From: Isochrysis galbana
Lineage: Eukaryota; Haptophyta; Isochrysidales; Isochrysidaceae
NCBI GenBank assembly: GCA_018136815.1
Contig: CM030942.1
Coordinates: 559,797 to 623,796 of the forward strand
Reading direction: 5' to 3'
Length of the DNA: 64,000 nt
Shown piece by piece: positions 52,337 to 63,592 of the stretch (position 1 is its first letter; each line of letters starts with the position of its first letter). The position numbers were made by a program, and so were the translations under genes. The notes under the pieces are model-generated. The model did not search any database, was not told where the DNA came from, and saw only the letters and a program-made list of their open reading frames with translations.

Positions 52337-53600
52337 TCCAGGTGCCGCCTGTGATGCTGTGATGTGATATCATCCATCAAACGTAAGTGCTGTGGTTCAA
52401 CTTTTAATTTTGCACAACTGCGGTGTGTGGTATCATGGTATATTCGCCGCCCCACGATGAACAATATGGGCAAATCCAAAGAGTCACATGCTGCAATAGT
52501 CGCTAATGCTGCAATTGGCGACATTGCACAGTGCGTTTGGTTGCGCAATCGCAAGCGCGAGCTCTAGGCAACGAGAGCGCGTGCCGCCTGGCCACGCCGT
52601 ATTGACGGATCCGAGGTTACCACTGCCTCAGATGGGAACAGAAGGGACGGAAGGGAAGCGACGCTCCTGGGATTGGAGGCTATGGGCGGTGGTGGTGTAG
52701 TGAAAGCACTTGGTCTTGCCGAAAAACTCGCATAACACGACGTGTCGCCCTGTATTAATAGATCACCTGGAAATGCGACTGTTCAGTATAATTCACCCAC
52801 GACTAACATTGCAGCACGCAGGAAAACCGGAACCCTGAAACGAAAACATATGATAAACAGGTCACTCAGCAGCACAGGAGGAGGGCGAGAACACGCCGCT
52901 GAGGACAGGTGCACCCCGCTCCGCTCGGACCCCCCAAAAGACCCGAGCCCCTAAGTAGAGCACGAGGGGAGTTGCCGCAAGGCGGGAAATGAGGGTGGGA
53001 AAGGGAAAAGGGCGTGGCTACGAGGGAACGTTCCAGTGCCACGAGTGAGGCGAGAATTTTAAAAAGTTTTTTTTTTGGTCACGCTACGACTAGCAAGGAC
53101 TTCGTTGCTTTCAGAAGTGAGAAGCGCGGACTTGTCCTCGCTAGATGAAGTGACCTTGGACGAGGTTTTCAACGCTCTGCTTTAACGCGGTCGGTGCTCT
53201 TGGGTATGGACATACACCCATCAGATTTGCAGAGTCTACTTGGTGCTGTGTGTGAGACGTGGATCGTGATTTCAACGATATATCGACCCTGCCCCAAATC
53301 GAGTGAATGGAGTCAGACAACGTGTGTGTTTCAGCATGTGAAGTGTCAAGTTGAGTCAAGTAACCTCCAGGTGACAACGAAAGGTGTTAGCAGGGATGGG
53401 GATAATTGAACGCTTTTGGTCTCATGTTGGATGTTGGGCGGTGCACTGATCAATCACTGATGGTAGAGGTTTCCACCATGGGGAGGGCAGCTGAGCTGCC
53501 CTCCCACATGAGGTGCTCTTGGGGTGGGAGGGTTTCCCACTGTAGGAGGGGGTCTCAAAGATCCCCTGCATGCTACGCAGAGCCATGGTCCATGGTCCTT
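52337..53600. other. Intergenic region with repeat I
   Basis: No gene supported. 52990-53070 carries repeat I (GGGCGTGGCTAC, TTTTAAAAAGTTTTTTTTT) shared with 3.57-3.64 kb. The rest shows no coding features. Confidence 0.35.
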
Positions 53601-53800
53601 GTGGCAGTGGTAGTGGCAACCTGTTTGGTGCCAGTGCTCCTTGCGCGGGCGTGGTTTGGATGGGCTTTGAGAGGGCTCTCTGACGAGCCGCCTCGGGCGG
53701 CGTGGGGCGTCCCAGGTGGGGCGCAGTGGCGAGGGTCGCCTGAGGCTCAGGAGCGGTCGCGGCACACTCCATAGGTCAAACTATAACAATAGTTTTGCCC
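53600..53800 (-). repeat. Dispersed repeat F, copy 1
   Basis: Shares about 200 bases with 56090-56315 (GCGTGGTTTGGATGGGCTTT, CTCTCTGACGAGCCGCCTCG, CACTCCATAGG, AACTATAACAATAGTTTT). On the minus strand it is TATTGTTATAGTTTG then ATGGAGTGTGCC, an arrangement like head modules B and C: inverted-repeat leader plus ATGGAGCGYGC. Confidence 0.75.
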
Positions 53801-53813
53801 TAGTAGTAGTAGT

Positions 53814-54375
53814 ATGAACCTTCGCAGACTCGTGCCTCCAAATATAGAGCGCAACGAACGCAGGATGCCGACGAGGTTCAACCCGAGTCGTGCTGCACGG
53901 ATCTCGGCACTCCTTCCGCTGCTGGCGATCGCCTGGGTCGAGGAGGCTGTTAGCGTTACGCCCAGTAGAAATATACACAGTGCAATTCTTCGGCTTCAAC
54001 CTGCTCGATTCGCTGCAACTCTGCTGGCTGCCAGCGCAGTCGTCGAGGCTGAACTGCTTGCTGTCAAGTCGCATTGGCCGCATGCTCCTCTATCATCCTG
54101 TCAGCCTGCTCGTAAGCTTCAGGTCACTGTCATCCAGTTGCCGCGAATGAATGCAGGTGAGTTTCTCTGGGTGGAAATGATCCGCATTGCTCTCGAGGGT
54201 CAGCCGGCGGCTGAGCCTTGCACTCCACCCGTCTGCAGGCTTATACGAGGCTGCTTTGCACAACATGCTAAGCGAGCGCGGCAGCATCGTGCGTTGGTAT
54301 ATCAGCCAGATAGATACGACGACGGGGTCGGCGACGGCTGAGGTGGTTCTCTTGCCTCATGAACATGGCCGGTGA
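53814..54375 (+). CDS. Putative short spliced gene, unknown
   Basis: Donor GCAG|GTGAGT at 54155 and acceptor CTGCAG|GCTTAT at 54238 join two plus frames in phase: ..TVIQLPRMNAG and LYEAALHNMLSERGSIVRWY ISQIDTTTGSATAEVVLL to a stop at 54375. The second exon looks protein-like; the first is less convincing and its true start is unclear. I recognise no family. It could be a fragment of a larger gene broken by repeats. Confidence 0.35.
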
Positions 54376-54689
54376 TCAAACGACGAGCGTTGCGCGAGTT
54401 TCTCTTTGCATCACATCGATGTGCCTCGACTATGAAAAAGCATTGATCATCTGCGACGCTAAACAGAATTTTTGCGGTATGATTTCTTTCCGTCATTCCC
54501 ACGTTGACACCATGCTCGATTGTCTGTCTGAGTTCATGATGTGTTGTAGATTGAGACGTCGGGGTCCACTGCATAATTGATTCGCCAGAATGTGAAAATG
54601 CCTGAGACGTGTACATGGGTAATGGTCATTGGTAGTGTGTAGTGATGTTGCAACTTTGTTGTGGGCGTTTGTTCATGGGAAGAGCAGCA

Positions 54690-54770
54690 GTGGTTAGGGC
54701 GGCGACAGCGAGGGCGGCGGCAGCGAGGGCGGCGGCGGCAAGGGCGGCGGCGGCGAGGGCGGCAGTGCAC
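54690..54770 (+). repeat. GGCGGCGAG-type trinucleotide repeat
   Basis: GCGACAGCGAGGGCGGCGGC-type 9-15-bp units repeated about six times. It lies in non-coding sequence as far as I can tell; frames here encode only Ala/Arg or Pro/Arg runs. Confidence 0.75.
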
Positions 54771-55104
54771 GCGCGAAAAGGGCGCGTAGAATGTACGCGC
54801 AAGGGCCTCTCCTTGCACCAAACGCTTCGTGACGAGGTGGTCGACTTCGTAGAGAGTAGTGCTGTCCACCGCCGCAGCTGAGCGCCTCCTTCTCATGGGA
54901 CAGCCTCTCGCGCCTCTCGCGCCAAAGTCTCACGCCTCGCGCCTGCCTACGTACTTGCGTAGGAAGGGCTCGATACCCGGGGCGTGTGTGTGTGTGTGTT
55001 GGAAGTGACGACACTTCTGCCCTTTGGGGATGGTAGAGGACGAGGTGCCAGCCCCGCAACCCCAAAAGGGACCTTTGGCCTTTGGTAGGCACTAGCATCC
55101 TTCA

Positions 55105-55175
55105 CAGTGGTTCCAACAACTAGCAGTAAACTGATAGGGTCATGGAGCGCGCGTCGCTCCCCTCCTCTCCTGCCG
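55105..55175 (+). repeat. Retroelement head module C
   Basis: ACTAGCAGTAAACTGATAGG then GTCATGGAGCGCGCG, as at 41.64 kb. The following sequence diverges. Confidence 0.7.
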
Positions 55176-55642
55176 CGACGGACGAAAACAAAAACATTCT
55201 TGAAGGTGCCCGCCAAGCCACTAGTGACTCGCAATCTCCCGCGATCCCGACGCCAACGCCTATACCCCTACCGCCGTTCCCCATCCCGCTCCCCCCCTCG
55301 TTCCTTTTTCTTCGGTTTTGGGGGGTCGGCCCATGTGCCCCACTTTGGGCCTCGCGCTTGGGGCCTGGCTAGAAAAGTTTTGTGGGAGCGCCCATGCACA
55401 CAGATTGAAATCCCTGGTCTTGCACTCAATCACTTCCCTGGTCTTGCACTCAATCACTTCGTGTCGGTAAGTGGCCATTCCCCGCTCGCGTCTCTTCACT
55501 CAACGACATCTGCGTGCCTACCACCTACCAGCCGGTCGATGTGCACATCTGCATCTGCTGCGTGCCTACCAGCTGGTCGGCCGAGAACACTTTCTGCAAC
55601 AAGCTGCAAATCAAGTCTTAACTCCCATGCACGTCGCCGCAG

Positions 55643-55711
55643 GAAAATGAATTCACTCCGCTCATGGATGCTGCGCGTGAGAACAACATGTTTGAGATCG
55701 AGCGCCTCTCA
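55643..55711 (+). CDS. Possible orphan ankyrin-like exon
   Basis: CGCCGCAG|GAAAATG to CTCTCAG|GTGAGG bounds a 69-base exon reading ENEFTPLMDAARENNMFEIE RLS, which fits the start of an ankyrin repeat (TPLMDAARENN). No second exon can be secured. A possible continuation after TTACAG at 55765 is weak. Likely a gene remnant between repeats. Confidence 0.35.
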
Positions 55712-56089
55712 GGTGAGGGCAATGAGCAATGACCCCAACCAAGTGCAAGTGTAACCCCTTACAGAAAGATGGTCCAAAATCTCAGAAAGCTTGTTTGGAG
55801 AGATGGCATCGAGATGGTTGCCGCGCGGGAAAGATATAGACAGAAGGGGGCCGGAAACTCAAGGAAGCACTCGGGGAAAGACGGGAAAAGGAAGCGGGGG
55901 AGAGGGCTTCCGCGGGGGGGAGCCGGGGAGACAGATGGACTGACTCGGGGCGATGCGGGGGAGAGAGGAACCGGGGCGCGGCGACGGAGAGGGGGTCGCG
56001 CGGGAAAACCTAAAAAAGGAACATACGAGGAGGAAGTGTACAAGGCCCCCCCCTTACCCGCAACAGCCCCCCTGCATGCTACGCAGAGA

Positions 56090-56315
56090 GCCATGGTGGC
56101 AACCTGTTCGGTGTCAGTGCTCGCCACCCCGCGCGCTCGCGCAGGCGCAGGCGTGGTTTGGATGGGCTTTGAGGGCTCTCTGACGAGCCGCCTCGGGTTG
56201 CGTGGGGGTGGGGGCGCCATCCCAAGTGGCAAGTGGGGCGCAGTGGCGAGGATCGCCTGGGGCTCGGGAGCGGCCGCGGCACGCTCCATAGGCCAAACTA
56301 TAACAATAGTTTTTG
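56090..56315 (-). repeat. Dispersed repeat F, copy 2
   Basis: Same orientation and content as 53600-53800. The minus strand starts with AACTATTGTTATAGTTTGG then CCTATGGAGCGTGCCGCGG, and opens MERAAAAPEPQAILATAPHL, related to MECAATAPEPQATLATAPHL of copy 1. Followed at 56361 by GTTTGACCGCCATAC. Confidence 0.75.
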
Positions 56316-56503
56316 AGAATGGTCAAGAATGCAGCCCCCCGCATATTAGTAGTTATAAATCACTGTTTGACCGCCATACTTGATGATGATGTGCCTGGGG
56401 CGAAAGATGCTCTGAATGACACTCTTGCTTTGCCGCGAGCGAGCCCCTATGCGACCTCCAACGTGCTCATCACTACTAGACCGCACCTCCACTCCCACCC
56501 CTC

Positions 56504-59031
56504 CTACAAATGCGATGGCGAGCGCGACCTGTGCGCTTTGAGTTCAGCCTTCGCGATCGACATGGCGTGCACCTCGTCCGGCCCATCAGCGAGGCGGAGT
56601 GCGCGTGCCCACATAAACATGTGCGCAAGAGGCACGTCTGCTGAAAGGCCCTTTGCTCCGTGGATCTGCATACATCTGTCGATGACTGCTTGAGCCATCG
56701 ATGGTGCGGTGACCTTGATCATCGCGATTTCATTACGTGCCGCCTTGGCGCCAAGCTCGTCAATCTTTTGTGCGCAGTGGAGAGTAAGAAGCCTGGCCTG
56801 CTCAATCTCAATTCGCGAAGCGGCGATACTCTGCTGGACCGTGCCCTGCGCTGAGAGCGGTTTACCAAAGGCTATGCGCGCCTCTGCACGCCCGATTGCC
56901 AGTTCCAGCGCGCGCTCCGCCATACCTATTAGGCGCATGCAATGATGAATACGCCCAGGCCCAAGCCTCGCTTGCGCAATTTCGAAGCCACGACCGTGGC
57001 CCAAGAGGATGTTCTCAGCCGGGACGCGCACATTGTCGAAGTCGAGCTCACAATGGCCGTGCGGCGGATCTTCGAAACCCAACGCCTTCAGTGGGCGCAC
57101 GACTTTGAGTCCTGGGGTGTCCATTGGGACGAGGACCATCGAGTGGCGTGCGTGACGTGGTTGACTGTCATTCTCGAGCTCGATTGCTCGGCCCAAGAAG
57201 ATGCAGATCTTGCAGTCGGGGTTGCCCGCGCCAGTGATCCACCACTTTCGCCCGTTGAGCACAAGATGGTCGCCGTCGATGCGCACAGTGGCCTGTGTGG
57301 AGCATAAGGATGAATGGTTGCTAGTCAACGCATAAGGAGGGGAAGGGCACTCGTCAAGCGACCTTTGTCGAGCGCGGGGACCATAGAACCACGCGCCGCA
57401 GCCTACGTGGCCCTTCCAAGGGCGACACGCACCTGCATATTGGTCGCGTCTGATGAGGCGACGTCCGGCTCCGTCATAGCAAAACACGAACGAATCTCGC
57501 CGTCGAGCAGTGGCTGGAGCCACCGCTCCTGCTGTGCGGGCGTGCCAAACATGTGCAGCACCTCCATATTTCCTGTGTCTGGAGCGTTGCAATTAAACAC
57601 CTCAGGTGCCCACAAGCATCGCCCCATCTCTTCGGCAAGCGTGGCATAATCTCGATTCGAGAGCCCCGATTCACTTGGCAAGAAGAGGTTCCACAAACCC
57701 GCTTGCTTTGCCTCGCTCTTAAGAGCCTCGAGCTGCGGAGCGGACGTCCATCGTTCGGGTGCGTCATAGGAGCGAGTGAAGAGCTCGGACTCGATCGGCA
57801 GGAGCTTCGTCTCCACAAAGTCACGGATAGATAAGCGCAAAGATTCGCATCGCCCCCTTGCACGGCTGCGCATTGTCGCGGTGAAGAAGGCCGCGCCGGA
57901 CCCAGCAGTGCGAGTGAGTCGATCGGGCGAAGAGGTGTATGTTGCGGCAGCCTCATTCCCAACGTCTGCGAGCACCGAAGCCATCTTGCCTACCTTCTCA
58001 GCGTTCGGTGCCGATGCCTGCCCAGAGAGGGCGCGCTTGTAGACGCCCTGGAGGATTGAAGCCATTCGGAAGCATACAAAGGCACGATAATAGTCCATGT
58101 GCGTCCGAACCAATTTGTATCCTGTCAAGTCTACATACCCGTCCACAAAGTCTTGCTCGAGAGGGATGCCAATCTCGCGCGGGTTGCTAACGCCCAAGGT
58201 GAATTGAGGCGGTAGGGACGATGGAGCTACATAGCCGAGAGTGGCGAGCGCGACGTCGGCTGCAGGGTGGCCGAGGGTAGAGAGCTCCCAGTCGAGGACC
58301 GCGATCACCTCCGACTTGTGCTTCGCAAATATCATATTATCCACGCGCAGGTCGCCGTGGACGAGCTTGGTCATGTCGTCGTCAGGCGGTAGAGCCTCCG
58401 GAAGCCACGCCATCAGCCGTTCCATCGAAGGGATAGCCTCCGTCTCAGATGCGCGATACTGTGACGTCCACACCTTGATCTGACGCGAGATGTACCCACC
58501 CACCTTACCAAAGTCGCCCAAGCCGATTTTCTCATAGTCAACGGCGTGGATCGCAGCGCATGCCTGCAGGAAAGCACCGTAGAGCTCAGCCCGCTCCTTG
58601 GGCGAACTCGCGTCAGCCATTGCCGCATCACGAAAGAGCCGGCCGTCGGCGAAGTCCTGCACGATGAAGGGCGTACCAATGACCTCTGTGTCCTCGCAGT
58701 AGAGCCTTGTCTTGGGGACGGGTACTCTGGAGTCGGGGTGGGCGAGGGCAGACATGACCTTCTCCTCCCTGTCGACCGCGTGCGCACCACGCAGCAACTT
58801 GCCGGGTGGCTGCTTGCGCAGCACGAGCTGCACGGCACCGAAGGTGAGCTTGTAGGTCGGGTTGGACTGCCCGTGGCTGAACTGCTCGAGCTGAGGCTGT
58901 GCGAGTGCCTGCTGCGCCGAGAGTGTGCCATTTGCCAGCAGCAGAGGAGTGACGCGCCCCACGTCGATCTCCATGCCCTTGCGCACTGCCCCTGCTGCGG
59001 AAGAGAAACTGCGGCCCCGAGAGAGCCACAT
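56504..59031 (-). CDS. ACAD10/11-like acyl-CoA dehydrogenase with kinase-like domain
   Basis: Two exons, 59031-57433 and 57292-56504, join in phase 0 (GT-AG) to 795 residues, close to the ~780 of animal ACAD11. The N-terminal half is an APH/choline-kinase-like domain: FSHGQSNPTYKL, LVLRKQPPGKLL, catalytic LVHGDLRVDNMIF and metal-binding VLDWELSTLGHP. The C-terminal half is an acyl-CoA dehydrogenase: SCFAMTEPDVASSDATN, NGRKWWITGAGNPDCK, GRGFEIAQARLGPGRIHHCM, AFGKPLSAQGTVQQSIAASR and MQIHGAKGLSADVPLA. The architecture is known in animals, fungi and some protists, where ACAD10/11 degrade 4-hydroxy fatty acids; electrons go to ETF. MWLSRGRSFSSAAGAVRKG could be a mitochondrial presequence. Confidence 0.95.
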
Positions 59032-59424
59032 GGGTTCAAGAGAGAGAGGGAGATGGGAGGGGCAAGGCGGAGGAGGAGGGGGAGAGGGAGGAGGGTGGGA
59101 AGGGAGAGGGAGAGAAAGAGGGAGAGGGAGAGAGAGGGAGAGAGAGGTCAGGGGAGATAGATAGATACTATTAAGGTAAATATATGGAGGGGGGGGGGGG
59201 AGAGGGGGGGAAGAAGGGGCAGCGAGAGGGAAGGAGAGAGGAGAGAGAGAGAGGCCAGTGACGAAGCATGAAAAAGAAAACTGGTCGCCGGCCCGTCATC
59301 AAGGGCGTCAGGCTTCAACCTCTCACAACCTCCCTCTCTATCTAGTCTCTAGCTCTAGCTAGAGTATACTCTAGTAGAGTGGAGTACTTTAACACGGGTA
59401 TTCATAAGAAAACATCTGTGTGTT
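59032..59424. other. Purine-rich upstream region of the ACAD gene
   Basis: GAGAGGGAGA-type repeats from 59040 to 59260, then CTAGCTCTAGCTAGAG palindromic sequence near 59346. No gene. Confidence 0.5.
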
Positions 59425-59560
59425 AGTACAAACCGTATAATATTCTCACCGCACACGCGGCCGTGGACCCGCTACTATCACGCAGCAAACTTTCTACTTT
59501 CTACACCCCCACTCCCACCCTGGCCCTTCCCCCCCGCCATCCCTAGTTGGGCTTTCAGTC
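59425..59560 (+). repeat. Dispersed repeat family D, copy 4
   Basis: AACCGTATAATATTCTCACCG, CACACGCGGCCGTGGACCCG and the C-rich tail up to CCCCCCGCCATCC. Best match to 4210-4350. Confidence 0.75.
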
Positions 59561-59979
59561 CTCAGTCCGTAAGCCGTAAGCTTACGGTGGTTTTGAGCTT
59601 ACACTTACATCAGAACTTACATCAGTACTAATATCAGCTTACACCCCTATTACCTATTACAACTTCTAGTATCTAGTATCGCTATCACTATTATATTATA
59701 CTACATATATATTTACTGCGTACCGCTTACTAGGGGGGTGTTCAGCGTGCAGCGCGCGCGCCACGCCACACGCTACATGTACATGCGCACGGGAGAAGAA
59801 TTGGAGCATGCTGTCCTACATTTGAAAGACAGTCACTTGGGGTTTGAAAGACTGTATTATATACATATGTCTTCGGCCCTCGTCCCTCGTAGCTCGTAGA
59901 AAGACAGAAAGACAGTCCAAAGACAGTGGGAAAGACATATATATACATATATACATATGTACCGGGGGGGGGGCGGGAG
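59561..59979. other. Intergenic AT-rich region
   Basis: Short tandem ATATAC/ACATAT units near 59936-59960 and a doubled AAAGACAG string. No gene. Confidence 0.4.
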
Positions 59980-60115
59980 CTGTCGCATTCGCGAATCGAC
60001 ACTCGTTAGGCTTCGCTCTTCTCTTCATCGTTCGGTATTTATCGTTATAATTCTCTCGTTCTCGTTCTCGGTCAAAAGCTTCGCTTGGATGCATGGGATC
60101 GTGGGTTGTGGAGCG
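59980..60115 (+). repeat. Dispersed repeat E, copy 2
   Basis: See the 49.1-kb copy: about 130 bases with only scattered differences, same orientation, 10.9 kb apart. Confidence 0.85.
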
Positions 60116-60872
60116 CCCTCTCTCTTTCTCTCGAAAGAGAAGGGAAGTTTCCCCACCTTTCTTCCTCCTAGGCGCCTCGCAAATAGGTTTAATTCGCTAT
60201 CTTCTCCGCGTTTCTCTATCTACTTCAGTGATTGCAATCAGATTTAATTTGCAATCTCATCGCATCTCCCCCTTAGGCACACCGCATCTCTCGACGCGGA
60301 ATTTCCGCGTTTGTTATGGGGATTCGCTTGACATTCACTGCTTAGTAGATTCACTCACGCGCGCGATCCTCCCATTCTCCCAAAATACAAAATAGACTTC
60401 CATGGGCCGGACAAGGCGGGGGGGTCACTCACACTTACCGACGTCATGGATTATCGTGGGGTAGAGGGGGTTCGCGCGTGCGCGGGGGGGGGGGGGGGCG
60501 TATGGGGGGTCCCTGGGAATCCTTGGACCCTCAAGAGGGGTGGAAAATATATGCTTTCTAGTGGTTAAAGCCGGCCTACCATGGTCTGCGGAGGCTGAGA
60601 GGGGGCGTTGGCGCTGGCGGCCCTGCCCCAGATGCAAAGGTAATTCTGCGGGCAGCGGTGGAGAGCCAAAGTGGCCGATGCCGCCCGCGCGGGGGGGGGG
60701 GTCACAAAGTAGATGCCGCGGGGGGAGAAGAGAGGCGAGAAAGGCACGGACGGACAATCACTCAGTGTCCCATGTAAAGAAAAATAAATAATAAAGTAGT
60801 TCTACGAACTAGACTCCCTTCTGGTCGTGATAAATCTACAAAGTGCACACTTGCTCCAATAAGCAATGTCAC
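60116..60872. other. Intergenic region with repeat G
   Basis: 60490-60570 matches 8.09-8.16 kb (GGTCCCTGGGAATCCTTGGA, AGAGGGGTGG, GTGGTTAAAG). A G run at 60483-60498. No gene supported. Confidence 0.45.
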
Positions 60873-62081
60873 CTAAATTTCATCGTGTCGCGCAGCTGAT
60901 GATTCCCATTTGGCTGGATCGTCGTCGTTTGATTCTTCCAACCTCAACCTACCGGATGATCCCATCCTCGAAACATCTCCCAGCAGTAGCTTGTCCACAA
61001 GCCTCCATCCGGACGCAGGTAGCGTATCGTGCTGCATGGCAGGAAGAGCGGCGGTGATGGCGTTGCTGTCCGCATGCAACCACGTTGGAGATGGCATGTT
61101 TGGTGCAGGAGCTCTCAACACCTCGCCGTCGATGCCCTCGCTGGCAGCAGAGAGCGCCGTCACCTGCCATTCCAAAAAGTGCGCGTGCAAATGATAGCAG
61201 CTGCCTACAGGATCTCCCTCATCACCAGGAGCATCGAACGCGATTGGCGCATCGCTGCCAACAAAGAGGAGATTGCAAGGAGTGCTAGCCAGATCACTCG
61301 AATTGTCTAGGGTTGAGCCCTCAAACAGGTACACATTCTGATGGCCGTCCGCATCGACCTTGGAAGCATCATGGTCTGCAAAGACCAGCACATGCTGAAA
61401 GAGGCTTCGCAGTGTCCGTGCGACCGCTTTCGCGAGGCGGGCATGCTTGCCGGCGCCAAAGGCGACGATGTTCAGAGCAAGCACGCCCTTCGAGTTGAGC
61501 CAGTCACGCTTGATGAGCCGGAAATGCTCCTCAGAAATGGAGCCTGTGGGATTGGTTCCTTCGAACATATCGCTCAAAACCACATCGTATCGAGAGTTGT
61601 GATAATCTTCTCCCGGGTCCTGCAGCCACTCTAGAGCATCTGCGATGATCGTGTTGCCCGGTTGCTCAAACTCGCCGATGAGGAAGTGCCTATTTGCAGC
61701 GGCTACAACGGCTCCGTTTATCTCCACGACGTCTGTCCAGATGCCTCTCTGCCTGAAGAACGCGGGTGCCGTGCCAGAGCCAAGGCCGAGTGCAAGGATT
61801 CTAGACGGTCTTGCACGGAGAAATGCTAGCGTCTGCATGAGCGCCATCCCTGAGAATGCGGCTTGGTCGCGTGCCCAATCTGCAAGGTACTCTGCACCAA
61901 TCACCACACTGCCAAGCAGCATCACGCGGTGAGTCTGTGTCTGCAGCACAATCACGGGCTGACCGCTGCCTGAAGGTTCAGCGAAGAGGAGCAAGGGCCG
62001 CTCGGATTGCGCCCCGTCCTGCTGTATGGCGACCGCAGTTGGGAGCACCAGCATCACCGATGAGAGCGCCAGCCACCGCAT
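60873..62081 (-). CDS. Spermidine-synthase-like methyltransferase-fold protein, secreted or lumenal
   Basis: Single-exon minus frame. I use ATG 62081, because the frame extends upstream only from a GTG. 402 residues. An N-terminal signal peptide (MRWLALSSVMLVLPTAVAIQ) is followed by a Rossmann-fold domain of the polyamine synthase type. This has ILALGLGSGTAPAFFRQRG (glycine-rich loop), DVVEINGAVVAAANRHF (acidic residue after beta-2), IIADALEWLQ and YDVVLSDMFEGTNP. The YxxI/YxD catalytic arrangement of true spermidine synthases is not clearly kept, so another small-molecule transfer activity is possible. The C-terminal ~130 residues are not recognisable. Secretory targeting is unusual for a polyamine enzyme. 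Confidence 0.78.
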   Translation of the reverse strand: MRWLALSSVMLVLPTAVAIQQDGAQSERPLLLFAEPSGSGQPVIVLQTQTHRVMLLGSVVIGAEYLADWARDQAAFSGMALMQTLAFLRARPSRILALGLGSGTAPAFFRQRGIWTDVVEINGAVVAAANRHFLIGEFEQPGNTIIADALEWLQDPGEDYHNSRYDVVLSDMFEGTNPTGSISEEHFRLIKRDWLNSKGVLALNIVAFGAGKHARLAKAVARTLRSLFQHVLVFADHDASKVDADGHQNVYLFEGSTLDNSSDLASTPCNLLFVGSDAPIAFDAPGDEGDPVGSCYHLHAHFLEWQVTALSAASEGIDGEVLRAPAPNMPSPTWLHADSNAITAALPAMQHDTLPASGWRLVDKLLLGDVSRMGSSGRLRLEESNDDDPAKWESSAARHDEI

Positions 62082-62500
62082 CTCACAAATTCTAGTGACC
62101 CTGATCGGCGTGCCCTCAGACCCCACCCCTGGAAGCACGAAGAACGACCTTTAGAAAACTTCTGCCTGCTCACCCGCCGCGGTCTCCCCGGCCTCCCTTC
62201 TCCCTCCTCCTCCCCCCAACTCCCGTCGGATCCGCCTCGCACGACCTCCTTCCTTGTCTCTTTCCATCTCTGCTGCCTTTTCCAACCTACAGCTCACAGG
62301 TCAAAATTATAAATAGAGTAATACGTCCGTGACAAAATAGTATTTGCGTCCGTCCGGCACAAACACCTTCTGCTCCCCCTAGTCCGGAGCAAATAAACAC
62401 TGGTTGTTCACCCCTGTCCGACTAGCTGAACACTTGGCGCCCCTCCTCGTCCGCCCACTGACATTTTGTGTCAAGTGTGCCCATACGTGCCTAATGCCTA
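62082..62500. other. Upstream region of the spermidine-synthase-like gene
   Basis: CT-rich 5' flank to about 62.28 kb, then sequence related in style to repeat H (GTCCGxCC, AACACTTGG). No gene. Confidence 0.4.
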
Positions 62501-62514
62501 ACGGGTGCATCACG

Positions 62515-62720
62515 TATACGCGCTCATGTTACATGTTCATGTTACATGTTACATGGTACATGGTCGACCACTGTCGACCACACAACACACAACACACACA
62601 ACACATGGCCTCGATTATGGTCGACCACATACTGAAGTGAGGCTATCACGGTCGACCACATTTACCTTCTGTGGTCGGTCACGGTCGACCATGACCATGA
62701 TCATGATCGACAATTATCAT
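62515..62720. repeat. GGTCGACCA palindromes and ATGTTACATG tandem units
   Basis: ATGTTACATGTTCATGTTAC tandem units at 62525-62560, then the 9-10-mer TGGTCGACCA or close variants at least six times between 62562 and 62692, and an ATGACCATGATCATGATC palindrome. Spacing is irregular, so this is not a CRISPR-type array. Confidence 0.7.
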
Positions 62721-62869
62721 GTTCAACCATAGAAGATAGAAGACAAAAGACTAAAGACTGAAGACCATGACTCATAAATACTCACTGTTGGGTTTTGTAG
62801 TTTGTAGGGCGTTTGGGCCCTCAAATACTTGTCCCTTGTCGCTGACCCTTGTCCGCCCCCAGTACACAC

Positions 62870-63040
62870 GTACACACACTTTATGACTTTATGTCCACCC
62901 CGTCCGACCTTGTAAACACTTGGTGACTTGGGGTGCATGATGCACAATGCGTCCACCTCAATAACAAGAAACACTGGTTGTACATATGTACACGATAGTC
63001 CGTTCAATAAATACTACGTAGGAGTAGTATTATGTCACAA
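62870..63040 (+). repeat. Dispersed repeat H, copy 2
   Basis: TCCACCCCGTCCG..CTTGTAAACACTTGG, then ACCTCAATAA..CTGGTTGTACATA..ACACGAT and TATTATGTCACAAAC, collinear with 40575-40740 and in the same orientation. Confidence 0.65.
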
Positions 63041-63483
63041 ACTTGTAGTCTCTCTCTCTGGGGACTGGGGAGAGGGAGAGAGGGAGGGGGAGACGCCGTG
63101 ATTACATATAGTCTCACTCTTCCTACGCCTCTCTCTTTTCTCTTTTCGCTTCTCCTCTCTGAATCTTGCTATTATAAAAAAATCTTCTTAAAAAAACCGC
63201 TACGTGTGCGGCGTGAGGCAGCGTGCTAGTGTACCTCCCTACTGCCCAACCTTAACCCCTAACAACCCCCTCCCCCTTTCCCAGTTCCCTCATTCGCGGA
63301 GAAGCTGGTTCCGGGGAGGCCGCGCGCGCTGCTTCGGCCAGGAGTTGGAGAGAAGGGGGCGGGAGACTGTGGCTCGTCCTTTGATTTCGGTGTTGGCTCT
63401 GGTTATTCTCCCTTAAGTACTTTAGGCTCCTTCTTTAATAACTGCTGTGATTCCTACCCATACCCAGAGATTTAGCTAATACT
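63041..63483. other. Intergenic region
   Basis: CT-rich and low complexity; no gene supported. Confidence 0.35.
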
Positions 63484-63592
63484 TTAGGTGATGTGTCGTA
63501 GGTCCAGCCCCCTTGCCGCTTGCAAGAGGTCCTCCGACGTTCCTATGTTGGAATCCTTGTCCACCGTGTACAGCGGGCCGTGCTCGTCGATC
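63484..63592 (-). mobile_element. LINE ORF2 C-terminal end
   Basis: The minus strand reads GPLYTVDKDSNIGTSEDLLQ AARGLDLRHIT and a TAA stop, closely matching the end of the plus-strand LINE piece at 14.6-14.7 kb (SPLYTIDKDF.. DLLQAARGLDIRNIA). An in-frame stop just upstream shows it is truncated. Confidence 0.8.

Noticed and set aside
62515-62720. GGTCGACCA array as a CRISPR-like locus
   Set aside because: Units are short palindromes at irregular spacing in a eukaryotic genome, with no spacer regularity.
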